Shown here: piece by piece, positions 22,700-32,870 of the stretch
Layout of the letters: every line of letters begins with the position of its first letter
Position numbering within the stretch: the stretch's first letter is position 1
DNA from: Irpex lacteus
Taxonomy: Eukaryota > Basidiomycota > Agaricomycetes > Polyporales > Irpicaceae
Direction: 5' to 3'
DNA: 64,000 nucleotides
NCBI GenBank assembly: GCA_001986395.2
Contig: MQVO02000005.1
Location: forward strand, 1,240,001-1,304,000
Translations under genes and position numbers: made by a program
The notes under the pieces: generated by a model
Database searches by the model: none
What the model saw: the letters and a program-made list of their open reading frames with translations, nothing else
Told to the model about the DNA's origin: nothing

Positions 22700-25600
22700 G
22701 TTCCTGCGTCACTGACAGTGAGTATTATTGCAAACTCTCTTTTTGTTCAACGGACTCACGTGCTGCTAAGTCGGTTCCAAATCAATCAATCAACTCAGAT
22801 CCGGTACAGAACAGTATGTCTCATTTTGCCATACTTTCCTTGTGTTGTAAATATGTTACGCTCATGTTTTACCGGTATACGCCAGTCACTCACATAGCAG
22901 CTGTCCGTGTCGAGTCCATCAATGTACTGTAGGGGCACGTCCGACAGTATCTGCATTGTGAGACTTCCTCAATGTCAGTAACCATCACGGGCATTACGCC
23001 CAAGATCCTCTCTGAATTGTGTACGTTCCATTGCATCAAGTTCAATTCGCGCCGAGATAGCTCACGCGGGTACGTCATTTGAGGCCTTCCAAAACCGTGA
23101 AACCAGCTTATCGAGAAGCTCTGCTTCAGATCACTCCGAACCAGGGGATAACACATTGGACACGATGAGTGCCGTCCAGATTCGCAGTGAGTGTCGTAGC
23201 AAGCCCCGTTACCCTAAAAATGCTTTGGTTGGCAGCTGATTCATTACACCAGAACCTCGTTCGTGGCAGTGGATGGCCACTATTGGTACGTGACATGCCT
23301 CAGTGTTGGTGTGTGTGAATTATGAGATGTTAATTCTGCGATCGAATCCAAGGTCAATGCCAGCTCGCAGAGTCTGGAGCTCAATACAAGGGGGCAAATA
23401 TAGTGAGTTGTTAACTTTCCAAGCTGTTTGCATGTTGTCTCATTTCACTCATTCTAAGTTCAAAGTTCACTCTATACGTTGATAACTCGCACATCTCGAA
23501 TAAGATCCTGTTTACCGAGAACAGGTCGATCAGCGGTGATCTGAGGACGTCATCTGCCTCACAAACTCTATCAAATTATCCACTGATTACACTCGCATGG
23601 ACTCGATCGTTTACTACTCGTTGGGATCCCACGGTGAAGCTTCTCCCTTGGTCACTCGATTTGTTGGATACACTGAATCACTGATGTTCCAGCCCCTTGG
23701 TAGAATCACCTTCAACTTGAAGCTCTTTTTGTGTCAATGGCGGGATATCATAACGCGGAACCTCAGCTGCGTGGCCAACGGATTTTACACTGACAGATAT
23801 TGATTGTGGCCCATCGTGAGCTGACATGCGCCATGCAAGCCGAAGTCGATATTAGATTACAGCGATTCCTCTCGCTGGGTACTGCTACGGTATGTTTTTG
23901 GGCTCAGCTTGACCACGCATGATTCAGAAACCGAGTGCATCATTAAATTCAGGTACCGTGACTGCACCGGATGAGCAGCCTGCACCGCACCGGCGGCGAC
24001 AAGGTATCGCACAGTGCACGCCGTATGGTGCACAATCCCGGCGATCATCTCGTTTAACCATTCGCAAGTGAGTCCATTCTCCATCAGTTCAAATCAGTTC
24101 AACAAACTCACGTGCAATCATGAAATAGGCAAACGACTGCTCTGAAGCGTTTCGTTGAAGGCTTGCAAGACTAGCAAGAACATTCCCACTGCCAGACTCT
24201 GGAGAACCCGATGGGAACGTCATTAATAAGGTACACAGCCAGGTGTGTTCCGTACATGATCATTGAACCATATAACATCAGCTCTGATAACCCTCGAATG
24301 CATGGAAGGTCGGTATACGTATTTGGACGTTCCGGAGTGTAAACAAACTCACGTGCACCTCCAGAAATGTATGCGCATCGCGATGGTATACCTCAGTAAT
24401 CCCGGAATGTTCGCATGATATTCAAACAGCAGGACGCTCAATTCAGCGTGGGCCAGTGGCGTACCCTATGCCCAGAATAACGCACTCCCGGTGGATTGGT
24501 ACTGGGCCAGGCCATTTGACATGCGCATAACGAAGAGGAAGAGGCTTGCATTAATGAGACCAGGTGGGCCGTACTTTGACACACGCAAGCTTCACAGTAT
24601 TAACGTTACGATTGTGCCTCTATAGATCCTCGAAGAGTACAGTAGTAGCGAGAATACACACAAAAATACGATGGCAAAGTGTGTGAGCACAGGTTGTATT
24701 TGTCGGAGATCTCTTGCGGAGCACGAGCACTCTCCGATGTTCCAATTTGGGGCTCCAAAGCGGAATCGTAATCAATCCGCGCAAGAGAGATCTTCGTCAG
24801 AAGCACGAGGAATATTGGTGCGTGAACTCAATCAGATTAAATACCATTATGTCACTAACAGTCTACTCCGAACTCATGTATGTCAACGAATCTCGCAGGG
24901 TACCGAAGGCGAGGTCTCCAATTCTGAGGTTTGCTTCCATAATTGCGTTGCCTTCGACTGACGTAGATTCACTTTGAATTTCGGAGAGGAGACTGGCGGG
25001 CTGCGTAGAGTGATAACCAATGACGACTCAGAAAAGGAAAATGAAGACTCGGACACTGTCAGAACGCGGGGCCCAGGTCTTAAGCTTCTCAAGGGTCAAA
25101 TTTTCAGGGTACGGTCGCTCATGACGTGCATGATGTTCAATACTGACACACCATGCATTAGATTTAATCATACGTCGACCCTCCCATCTCCGAGTGGAAC
25201 CTACCTTCGATGTAGGTCCATTGTCTTTCATCTGCTAGTATGCAACTCTACATCACTCTCAGACCAACTCAGGATCGTGTCTCGTACTCTAGGATCCTGG
25301 ATGCAATCTCTACTATCTAATCGGGTTTTAATGGAATGCTGACTCATGTGTCCCACTCAGCCACCGCAAGTTCATGGCTTCGCATTGCTCGCGGTACACT
25401 TCATACTGACTCGGGAGTACTGAATATGTGATATCGACGATCGGCGTCACCCACAATCAGTCCGTAAGTGATTAGCTTGTCAATCACTTCCGAGTCCGAG
25501 TCAACAAGCTCACGTGAGACTGAAAACAGGAATGCGTTGTGCATATGCCGCCGCTTGAAGCACTTAAGATAACAAAGAACCATCTCCGCTGACAGGCTCT

Positions 25601-26690
25601 GACTCGGAGGAAGGAGATCCATGCATCGTCAGCGAGGTACCCAGGCAGGAATCGACAGCTTCCATTCCCCCAGCCGTCGAGAGACAGTTCCGATGATTAT
25701 TCAAGATGCGTATACAAGATCTGGGTTATAAACAAGCTCACGTGCACGCTTAGAAGCATCTTCGAACAAAGAGTCGCAATGCAGGTTGCTCATGTTATCA
25801 ACAGATAATTATTTTCCTGCTACATACTCCTTCGTCGAAGTGCGCGTCATTCGCAGGAAGGCGGCCGCGGAGTACCCTCGATTCAAAGCAGAGAGTTCAT
25901 TCGCGCATGGATGCAGGCCCAGCGGCACGGTATCGAGTTACGGAAGATTGAGAGGTCGATATCCGATAGACATGCCACCGAACATGTCGACGGAGAGTTA
26001 AACTCGGCCCAATTCTGGATCGTAAGTCTCGTCTTCTGCGGATCTCTGCCAGTGCTAACGATGGCTGCCTCGTATCGTAGAGGAGTTACTCACAGTTGTG
26101 AGTGCACTCGCAAAAAACATATGTTTTATTTCGGTGAGTAGCAGTTTCGTTATTTTGACATTCCTGACTGATCATCTTCAGAGATTCTTCCACTCGTAAT
26201 CTATCATTAAGCGGTAGATCTAACATCGAAGAAGCATGAGGAACACACAGGTGGCGTGTGTACACGAACTCAATCACATTAAACACGCTGGTCACGTTAC
26301 TGACGCATCACAGTCCATGACTTTTGATTCTGGCCCCCCGAACGGAGCATCCCATTCCAGCAAGCTTCCCTGCAAGCTGCAACTGCATAGCATATCCCAC
26401 GACAATGCTCTTGTGGCTTGGGTTACGGGAAGCAGGCATCGCGCTCAAGATACGTCAAATAAGAGAGCGGCCTGACATTCAAGAGTGGCGTCTCAAACCC
26501 AAGGTAAGGGACTCTCACTTTCCATCATATGAGTCGTTCCAAATCCCTGACGCGTATAGGCAACGGCGAACAAGGAAGACACAGAACTGGGGTTCGAGCG
26601 CGTCTCTCGGGCACAGCAAAAGATTGGGGGTGGCCGCCGACGATTTGAGGATCCGAGCGAGAACTCTGAAATGTAAACACGCCTCTGCAC
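22700..26690 (+). repeat. Series of about 1.4-kb diverged tandem units
   Basis: Homologous landmarks recur. An intron segment AACAAACTCACGTG or AACAAGCTCACGTG occurs near 24100 and 25500, with an earlier relative CAACGGACTCACGTG near 22750. A second CACGTG intron occurs near 24346 and 25733. GAACTCAATCA(G/C)ATTAAA occurs near 24825 and 26267. Exon pieces FPLPDSGEPDGNVINK (24.2 kb) and SPLTGSDSEEGDPCIVSE (25.6 kb) also correspond. Spacing is 1.35-1.44 kb. Divergence is high, so these are old duplicates. Confidence 0.55.
25860..26676 (+). CDS. 3' exons of an unidentified gene
   Basis: Three exons look strongly coding. The first (about 25858-26018) reads SREFIRAWMQAQRHGIELRK and RSISDRHATEHVDGELNSAQ before a GTAAGT donor. 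The second reads TMLLWLGLREAGIALKIRQI and RERPDIQEWRLKPK, ending at a donor at 26503. After a 57-nt intron the third reads ATANKEDTELGFERVSRAQQ and ends RRRFEDPSENSEM with TAA at 26674-26676. Exons 2 and 3 join in frame. The link between exons 1 and 2 is unresolved, with stops in the tested frame around 26.2 kb. The family is unknown. It belongs to the most downstream of the 1.4-kb units. Confidence 0.4.
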
Positions 26691-26749
26691 ATGGTCCACC
26701 TCTTCGATGATGTGTCATCGCGTCGAGGGCGTCTTTCTGTCAGGAGGTG

Positions 26750-26756
26750 TATAAAA
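26750..26756 (+). promoter_or_regulatory. TATA box (TATAAAA) of the GRGDYAR-exon locus
   Basis: TATAAAAGGG is followed by about 100 bases of C/T-rich DNA, then ATG codons in CACGCCATGTCATGCGACC near 26889. This is a typical fungal core promoter. Confidence 0.55.
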
Positions 26757-26884
26757 GGGCAGCGGAATGTGATGAGGTCCCTCATCCATTTTCTCTTCTC
26801 ACTCCCCGCCCTCATCCCGTCTCCCTTTTTACTCCCTCCCTCATCTGCTCGCCCGCTCGCGCCTCCTGCCCTACCATCTGGCCC

Positions 26885-27930
26885 ACGCCATGTCATGCGA
26901 CCGCTCGAAGGTATGTTATGTTCTATATGTTTACCGCCACGCACATGTACTGATTCCCCTTTGTTAACGCATCAGATGTCCCCCTTCATGTCCGCATAGA
27001 GCCGTGCGACTCATGCGTTCACCATGCGACTGTAAGTGTATGCTATCTACTCGGTTGCCGTGCATGACTGACATATGATCACAGTAGAGCCTCCATCCTT
27101 AGAGCCTCCATCCTCGACCGCCGTCCCGTCACCTTGTCCCCTTGCACGTAAGTTCTCATGTCCATTTACATGATATAACCACGCTGACCGTCCCTTTATC
27201 ATCCGTATAGGTAGCCCCCGTTCCCGGAATCTATGAGCCTTCGGGACGGGGAGACTATGCTCGTACGCCGGACCACGCAGAGACCGAACGACTTGTCACA
27301 TGGGGAGATTATGGTCGTACATTTCAGGTATGTTTTCGCCCTCTGATCTATGACGCGACGCCTGCTGACTTTTACTTACGCAGGTATCTGACATGTCGAA
27401 GACCGCTGCAATATGTCATCGCGTCGTTTTGCAACAAGTTCGGTGAGTCTTCGTATCGTTATGTTACAGCGGACCCTTACTGACGTCAATTGTATCGCAT
27501 ATAGAAGCCCCCCCCTTTCACCCTCTGCATGAACCTTCGGGACGGGGAGACCAGGCTCGTACGTTGTATCTCGCGAAGGAGAATGTTTGCTTTGTAGGGA
27601 GAGATTATGCCCCTGTGTGTCAAGTGAGTTATTGCTTTTTACCTTATTATGACGAATGCTGACTCCTTTCATTCAGCTATTATTATGACAGACACGCCAG
27701 CGGGTTACGGGGAGATTACGCCCGTATGTCGGGGCTCTGCAAGGGCACACAAACGCCTCGCATGCCGACACTTTGCAATATCAGGTTCGTTATTGTCTCC
27801 ATAAACCGTGAGCAAATTGCTGATTCTATCGTATTTGAAGGTTAGATTACGCCAGGCTGCATTGCCTTGGAAGCGCGGACGTATACTCGCGCTGCATGTA
27901 CCCTTTAATCACCTCCCCATGTTAGTAGCT
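26885..27930 (+). other. Locus of repeated small exons with a GRGDYAR-like motif
   Basis: After the promoter, small exons alternate with GT-AG introns of about 55-65 nt. Three exons are related: EPSGRGDYARTPDHAETERL continuing WGDYGRTFQ (about 27213-27329), HEPSGRGDQARTLYLAKENV continuing GRDYAPVCQ (about 27507-27623), and HASGLRGDYARMSGLCKGTQ (about 27680-27787). A fourth piece, LDYARLHCLGSAD, lies near 27843. Upstream exons read VRIEPCDSCVHHAT and EPPSLEPPSSTAVPSPCPLA. Phases do not match at every junction, so it may be a young relic or need RNA evidence. The family is unknown. Confidence 0.4.
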
Positions 27931-27959
27931 AGCCGTGATAATTGAATATTCGTTCTTCG

Positions 27960-29040
27960 TATTTGCTGCTAGTCTCCGACCGAGTATCATATTCTCAAGT
28001 GTGCTAAGCAGACCGAATACTATGAGCCTTCTATGTACGATAACATGCGTGCAGTGCTACTGGACACGAGATCCTTCGCACTTCTTACTTGTGTAATCTG
28101 TGTAGAGTGCTGATTGCACTTGTATGTTTATTTAACTTCGCACTCGGCTCGTCTATGTTCAGGGCGTAATGTATTCGATTAAATGAACGGGATAGCGAAT
28201 AAAACAGGCATGTTAAGTGTGATTATACGTGCTGTAACATGCCCAATACCGCCGTGTGAACTTGATGCGCAAATACTGACCCATCTCTCCGCAAGGGCCA
28301 CTGTGTCAAGGAACCGGATAGTCTGCCAATGCCCGAGTGATAGTGAAGCTCCTTGATGCCTGCTGTAACGGAGACTGTATGAGTAGATCTGGAGCAGAGC
28401 TCATCGCATAACAAACGAGAATGCACGTTGTTATCAGCACTCTCAGGCTATTCAGACCGGGAGTCCACTGGGAGAAAGCGGTCAGCACGACAGGGACTTC
28501 ATAGCGGCAGTAACGACGTACCTGATATAGTTTTATTCCAGCATTCCTTGACTGAAGACATTCCCCCTTCTTGTTTGTATCACGGTGTATCGCCAGCGAG
28601 TGCTGCCTTCGTGAAACATGCAGAAGGAGACGGCGAGGAGGAGTGTCTCGGAAGTCGACCGCTGCGCATACTAGCAAGCAAGTAAAGGAGCAATTTAAAT
28701 TACATTACCGTATGCCACCTTTGCCCTTGTTCTTTCTTGTGAACCCTATGCGCAGTCACCGTAGCACAGACCTAAGTTCGAATGCGAGATCGAATGATTT
28801 ATGAGTTTTGACTACATCGAGCACTCACCTGTAGCACCAGACCCAGCCTATGTATATTAGCTTCTCGTGCTCCCAATTCCCAAGCTAGTGAGCTTCCTGA
28901 TCTCTTGATAATGCGAGCAGGCGTTGTGCCGTCAGTGACGATCGTTGACTTCGCTGTGATTGAAGACGTCCGAGTTAGTATCGCTTTCGCGGACCTTATA
29001 CAAACGCACCTCTGAATACACTAGTGGTGCCCCTACAAGT
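27960..29040. other. No gene recognised
   Basis: Open frames on both strands between 28.2 and 28.8 kb (up to 123 codons) overlap one another and lack splice or motif support. The DNA is AT-rich, and no clear repeats were found. Confidence 0.35.
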
Positions 29041-29048
29041 GAATGCCT

Positions 29049-29055
29049 TATAAAA
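29049..29055 (+). promoter_or_regulatory. TATA box (TATAAAA)
   Basis: CTTATAAAAGGCTG lies about 240 bp upstream of ATG 29292. It is the third TATA-type promoter found before a small-exon locus in this window. Its role is inferred from position only. Confidence 0.35.
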
Positions 29056-29291
29056 GGCTGATAATGATAGATTGAGGAAGGTGCATGAAGTAATAGTGAG
29101 TGTGCAGGCGCAAGAGGTGGTGAAGACCAAGTGACGACTTGAGGTCTGATCTCAGGGTCAGGGACGATCGACCAACCTCGATCGACATGATCGCGGCCAA
29201 ACTCCTGGATCGTCTCTCTCTTGCTTCGACCATGACCTTGTCGTCCCTGTCTGCGTACCTCCTTCTCGCACTCACCCTAATTCTTTGATAA

Positions 29292-29702
29292 TGAAGCTTG
29301 CCGAAGGTGCCATTAAAGACAACATTGACCGGGAGCTCTTGGATTCGGTACGTGACTATGATCTTGTACCACGAAGCTAAGTTTCTAACATTCCCGCTCA
29401 CCCGCTAGGAATCTACTTACCTCTCAGTCCATCCATCTGTGATAGACATGAGGCTTTCACACACCCTTCCCAAGCTCCCAGTGCCAAACGCATGCCGGCT
29501 CTTATGGTAGAAGATCGCGCAGGAAGCGCGAGCCCTATTCGTCAAGCTAGAATTGAAGTACTGAGGCGGCCAGAGGATATGGAAGATACGTTGTACATGG
29601 TGCATATGGTGTGTGATATACTCCTTGTTTCAGATGCCATTGCACTAACAGACCGCTTCGTCGTTTTACGTAGATGAAGTATGTTGCTGGTGCACGCATA
29701 TA
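29292..29702 (+). CDS. Unidentified gene with exons just upstream of the exon-intron array
   Basis: A first exon candidate starts at ATG 29292 (MKLAEGAIKDNIDRELLDS) and ends at a GTACGT donor at 29349. A second block (about 29430-29608) is clearly coding-like: HEAFTHPSQAPSAKRMPALM, then VEDRAGSASPIRQARIEVLR and RPEDMEDTLYMVHM, ending at GTGTGT. After a 65-nt intron the last exon adds MKYVAGARI and a stop (TAG 29701-29703). The frame of exon 1 does not join exon 2 with the obvious acceptor. The product is unknown. The array of about 150-bp units begins 30 bp later. Confidence 0.35.
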
Positions 29703-29730
29703 GTCATTAGATCGGCCTCCAACAAACTAG

Positions 29731-31770
29731 CGCAATGTCCACCGCTGCACTCCTACCAAGATTCCCGCTACCCCCTCTCCCCTTGCAAGCTCACTCCCCA
29801 AGATACCGCCTCTCTTTCTATCTTCCACGACTCCTGCAAGTTACACATTCGACATCTACGCTGACCTTCTGATCTGAACACAGTGCAACTCCTTTCGCAC
29901 ACATACCAAGATCCTCGCTATCTCTGCTTGTTTATGGCAACAGATTTCACAGTATATCGTTCTCTTAGGGTATAATGTAAGTGCATACTGTCTCTAATAC
30001 CACCAATATCGACGCTAAACATCCGCTTTAAACACAGCGCAATGTCCCCCGCATACGTACTAAGATTCCCCAATGCTTGTCTCGCGCAACAGTTTTCATG
30101 ATATCGCCTCTGGATCTGCTCTACCGTAAGTACTTATTCGCTCCGATGCTTGCAATGTCAACGCTGAACTTATGATCCAAACACAGTACAATGTTCACCG
30201 CATACCAAGATTCCAGCTAACTCCGCTTCTCTCCTGCAGCAGTTCCCAAGATATCAACTCTTTTTCCGTCTCCCATGGCATGGCATTCCTGTAAGTAACC
30301 TTTAATATTTCAACGTCGATGCTGAAATCCTGATCTGAACACATTCTCCTCAATATTCGTACCAAGATTCCGCTCTCGTCTCTTGCAACAGATTCTTCAA
30401 TATCTCGTTCTCTGAGTGATATACCAGTACTGTAAGTACTTACGACTTTGATACCTTCGACGTCGATGCTGAAATTCTGAGCTGAACATAGCGCAGTGTC
30501 CCCCGCATACGTGCCAAGATTCCCGCTACTCCTTAAAAGCTCTCAAGATATCGCTTCCGTTTCTTTCTCTCATGATCATACCGTAAGTACCTACTACCTT
30601 TAATATCTTTCGCGGTATCGCTGAACTTCTGATCTAGATACAGAGTAATGTCCTCAGCATACGTACCAAGATTTCCGCTACCACCGTTCATCTCTCGCAA
30701 ACCTTCTCAAGATATCGCCTCTATATCTCTACTCTGCTGTAAGTATCTTCAATACCTTCGACGTCGATGCTGAAATTCTGATCCGGACACAGCCTAATGT
30801 CTGTCGGATTCGTACCAAGATTACCGCTACACCTATTCGTCTCTCGTCGAGGTCTTAAGATACACTTCTGTTTCTTCTCCCAGAACTTTACGGTAAGTAC
30901 TCACAGCTTTCGATACCAGACGTAGATGCTGAAATTCTGATCTGAACACACACTCCAGACCCCGGGCCGTCTCTGCCACAAAATCTGTATCGTCTAGCTA
31001 TCAGCAAGTCCATTCGATGTATGCGAAGCCTCCGCAAAATGATTCAAGCACAAGGTCGACTCGAATCTCGTTTCGATAACCCATAACTCGGACAGGAGTG
31101 CAGTATGACGGGGAGAGAACAGAGAGGGCGTATTGTATGTTTATACCGATGGTGCGTTCCATATTCTCGTTCTTGATATTATCGCGCTGATAACCATGTT
31201 CTCCGTTCTCGCACGTAAGCTGTGTGCCCGGTACATATGCAAATTCACGCTCCAACAAACTAGCGCAATACCTGCCGCATTCGTACCAAGATCCCTGATA
31301 CCCCTTCTTGTCTCTCGCCAAAGCTCCCAAGATATCGTCTCTATCCCCTGATCCCAAGATCCTATTGAAAGTAAATACAACCTTTGACGTTACCAACACC
31401 TCTGCATTGGTGTCTGATAATGTAAAAGGATGTAGTTACTTGCAGCAAGTGGCTAGACTTCTGATCTGAACATGGGCTTACGAGTCGTCCCTGTAACCAA
31501 ACCCGGGCTTCTCGTATCTTGCGTAAGTGCTCAAGATATCGCCTCTATCTCTTTATCCCGGATTCTTCTGTAAGTAATTACAACCTTTAATATTATCGAC
31601 ATCGATGCTGAAATCCTGATCTGAATACACTTGTAACCGTCTCTCGCAGTTCATCTCTCGCAAAAGCTCTCAAGATATCGCCTCTGTTTCTTTCTCCCAG
31701 GATTCTACCGTAAGTACATACGACCTTCAATATCATCGACGTCGATGCCGAACTCCGATCCGTCTCTGTA
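29731..31770 (+). repeat. Array of eleven tandem exon-intron units of about 150 bp
   Basis: Each unit has an exon-like part (CGCAATGTCCCCCGCATACG, then CCAAGATTCC, TCTCGCAA, TCAAGATATCGCCTCT) followed by a complete intron: GTAAGTACTTAC, about 20 nt, CGACGTCGATGCTGAAATTC, TGATCTGAACACAG. Donors lie at 29836 (GC instead of GT), 29977, 30126, 30291, 30432, 30583, 30739, 30893, 31371 (GTAAAT), 31570 and 31710. Acceptors end at 29883, 30037, 30186, 30491, 30643 and 30792. Introns are mostly 60-61 nt. Exons are 88-104 nt and not multiples of three, so a continuous protein is unlikely. Between 30.95 and 31.24 kb the array is interrupted. CTCCAACAAACTAGCGCAAT starts both sub-arrays (29718 and 31251). 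Confidence 0.8.
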
Positions 31771-31779
31771 ACCAGACCT

Positions 31780-32430
31780 CCAACCTCCCATATACCGTGT
31801 ACCCAACTTGAAGCCACTCGAACACCAGAACTGTACTCCCAGATGCTTGAAACCCTATTGTTTTCAGTAGGACTTCGCGTATCTGTGAGCGCGGCTCCTT
31901 TGACAAGGCCGAAGATAACGTAGGTCGATGCGGATGGCAGTAAAGTTGAGTTTGGGGTATTGAGGTAGGCCTGATACCAACGAGATCTCACGACCTTGAT
32001 GTTCGAGGGAGGTTGCAATGTACAAGAATGTAGGAAAGTAGTATGGTATACGTCTTGAGCATGTACATGCCCAGGGACATCGTTATTTATGTAAGTAACG
32101 CTACTCAACAATAGGCTTCATAGTAGTTCATACGGACGAGCACAAGTAAGTTTGTCGTGTAACATAACTTCATGTTTGTACTTCGCGCATTCGCATCCAT
32201 CATGCATAGAGCTCGATGGTGTGTCGCAAGTACTGTTTGCCGCCGATTTGAGGGTTAATCCATGGTTAATCCACCATTAACCCACCTATAACCCACCTTT
32301 AATCCTCCCATCGACATAACTAACGTGTCGTTCGTCTCGATCTCATGATGTACGCATACCTCGTCAGTAACACAGCATAATTCGTATACTCGCTATATCA
32401 CTTGCATCGTGTGCTCTAAATCTATGTCAT
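31780..32430. other. No gene; short degenerate TTAACCC-type repeat
   Basis: At about 32255-32310 five imperfect copies of an 11-bp unit (TTAATCCACCA, TTAACCCACCT, and so on) follow each other. Nothing else is recognisable. Confidence 0.4.
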
Positions 32431-32459
32431 TAAAAACTACCGCTACCGCTATCTATTAC

Positions 32460-32860
32460 AAGTACGTACAATATACTCACTCGAAGGAGAAACAACTTAC
32501 CTTCCGAACCGGCCAAACTCTTACTCTGAGTTTGAGAGCCGATGCCCGTCCATCCGTTCACTTTCACGGCGTCGCAAGCCAGCTTTGTCCCAAAAAGCAC
32601 AAAGAGACTCCGGACACGCGCAAGGTGCAAGTGCGCAGTGTTCGGACAGTGCGTTCATGTCCATACCCACTGAAACATGACGCAAGAAGACGAGGCCGAC
32701 TCACCTGATACCAGATACGTGTTTCGAGAGGCAGCAGCTGGCGACGGAGCGACTTGGCAACCGTCTTTACGTCCGTCTTGATCACTATATACAGCCTCCT
32801 CTCATTAAGCTTGACGAACACGGATAGGTCGTTGGTTGCCCTCTGCGGCCTGGTGGGTAC
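32460..32860 (-). CDS. Weak hypothetical gene behind CAP-H copy 2
   Basis: A minus-strand block reads VFVKLNERRLYIVIKTDVKT then VAKSLRRQLLPLETRIWYQ (about 32710-32837) and ends at a GTGAGT donor. A second block (about 32500-32630) reads SLFVLFGTKLACDAVKVNGW and ends at GTAAGT. The beta-strand pattern of the first block faintly resembles ubiquitin-like folds, but this is a guess. No start codon is found before the CAP-H stop region. It may be a 5'-truncated relic. Confidence 0.25.
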
Positions 32861-32870
32861 CTCCTCACGG

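Noticed and set aside
29731..31770. CRISPR array
   Set aside because: Units are about 150 bp, imperfect, contain intron signals and lie in a eukaryotic genome.
31593..32111. 172-codon minus-strand ORF, and the 132-codon ORF at 31001-31399
   Set aside because: They run against the direction of the conserved splice signals. Their shared GDILRAFARDE-like peptide is the repeat unit read backward.
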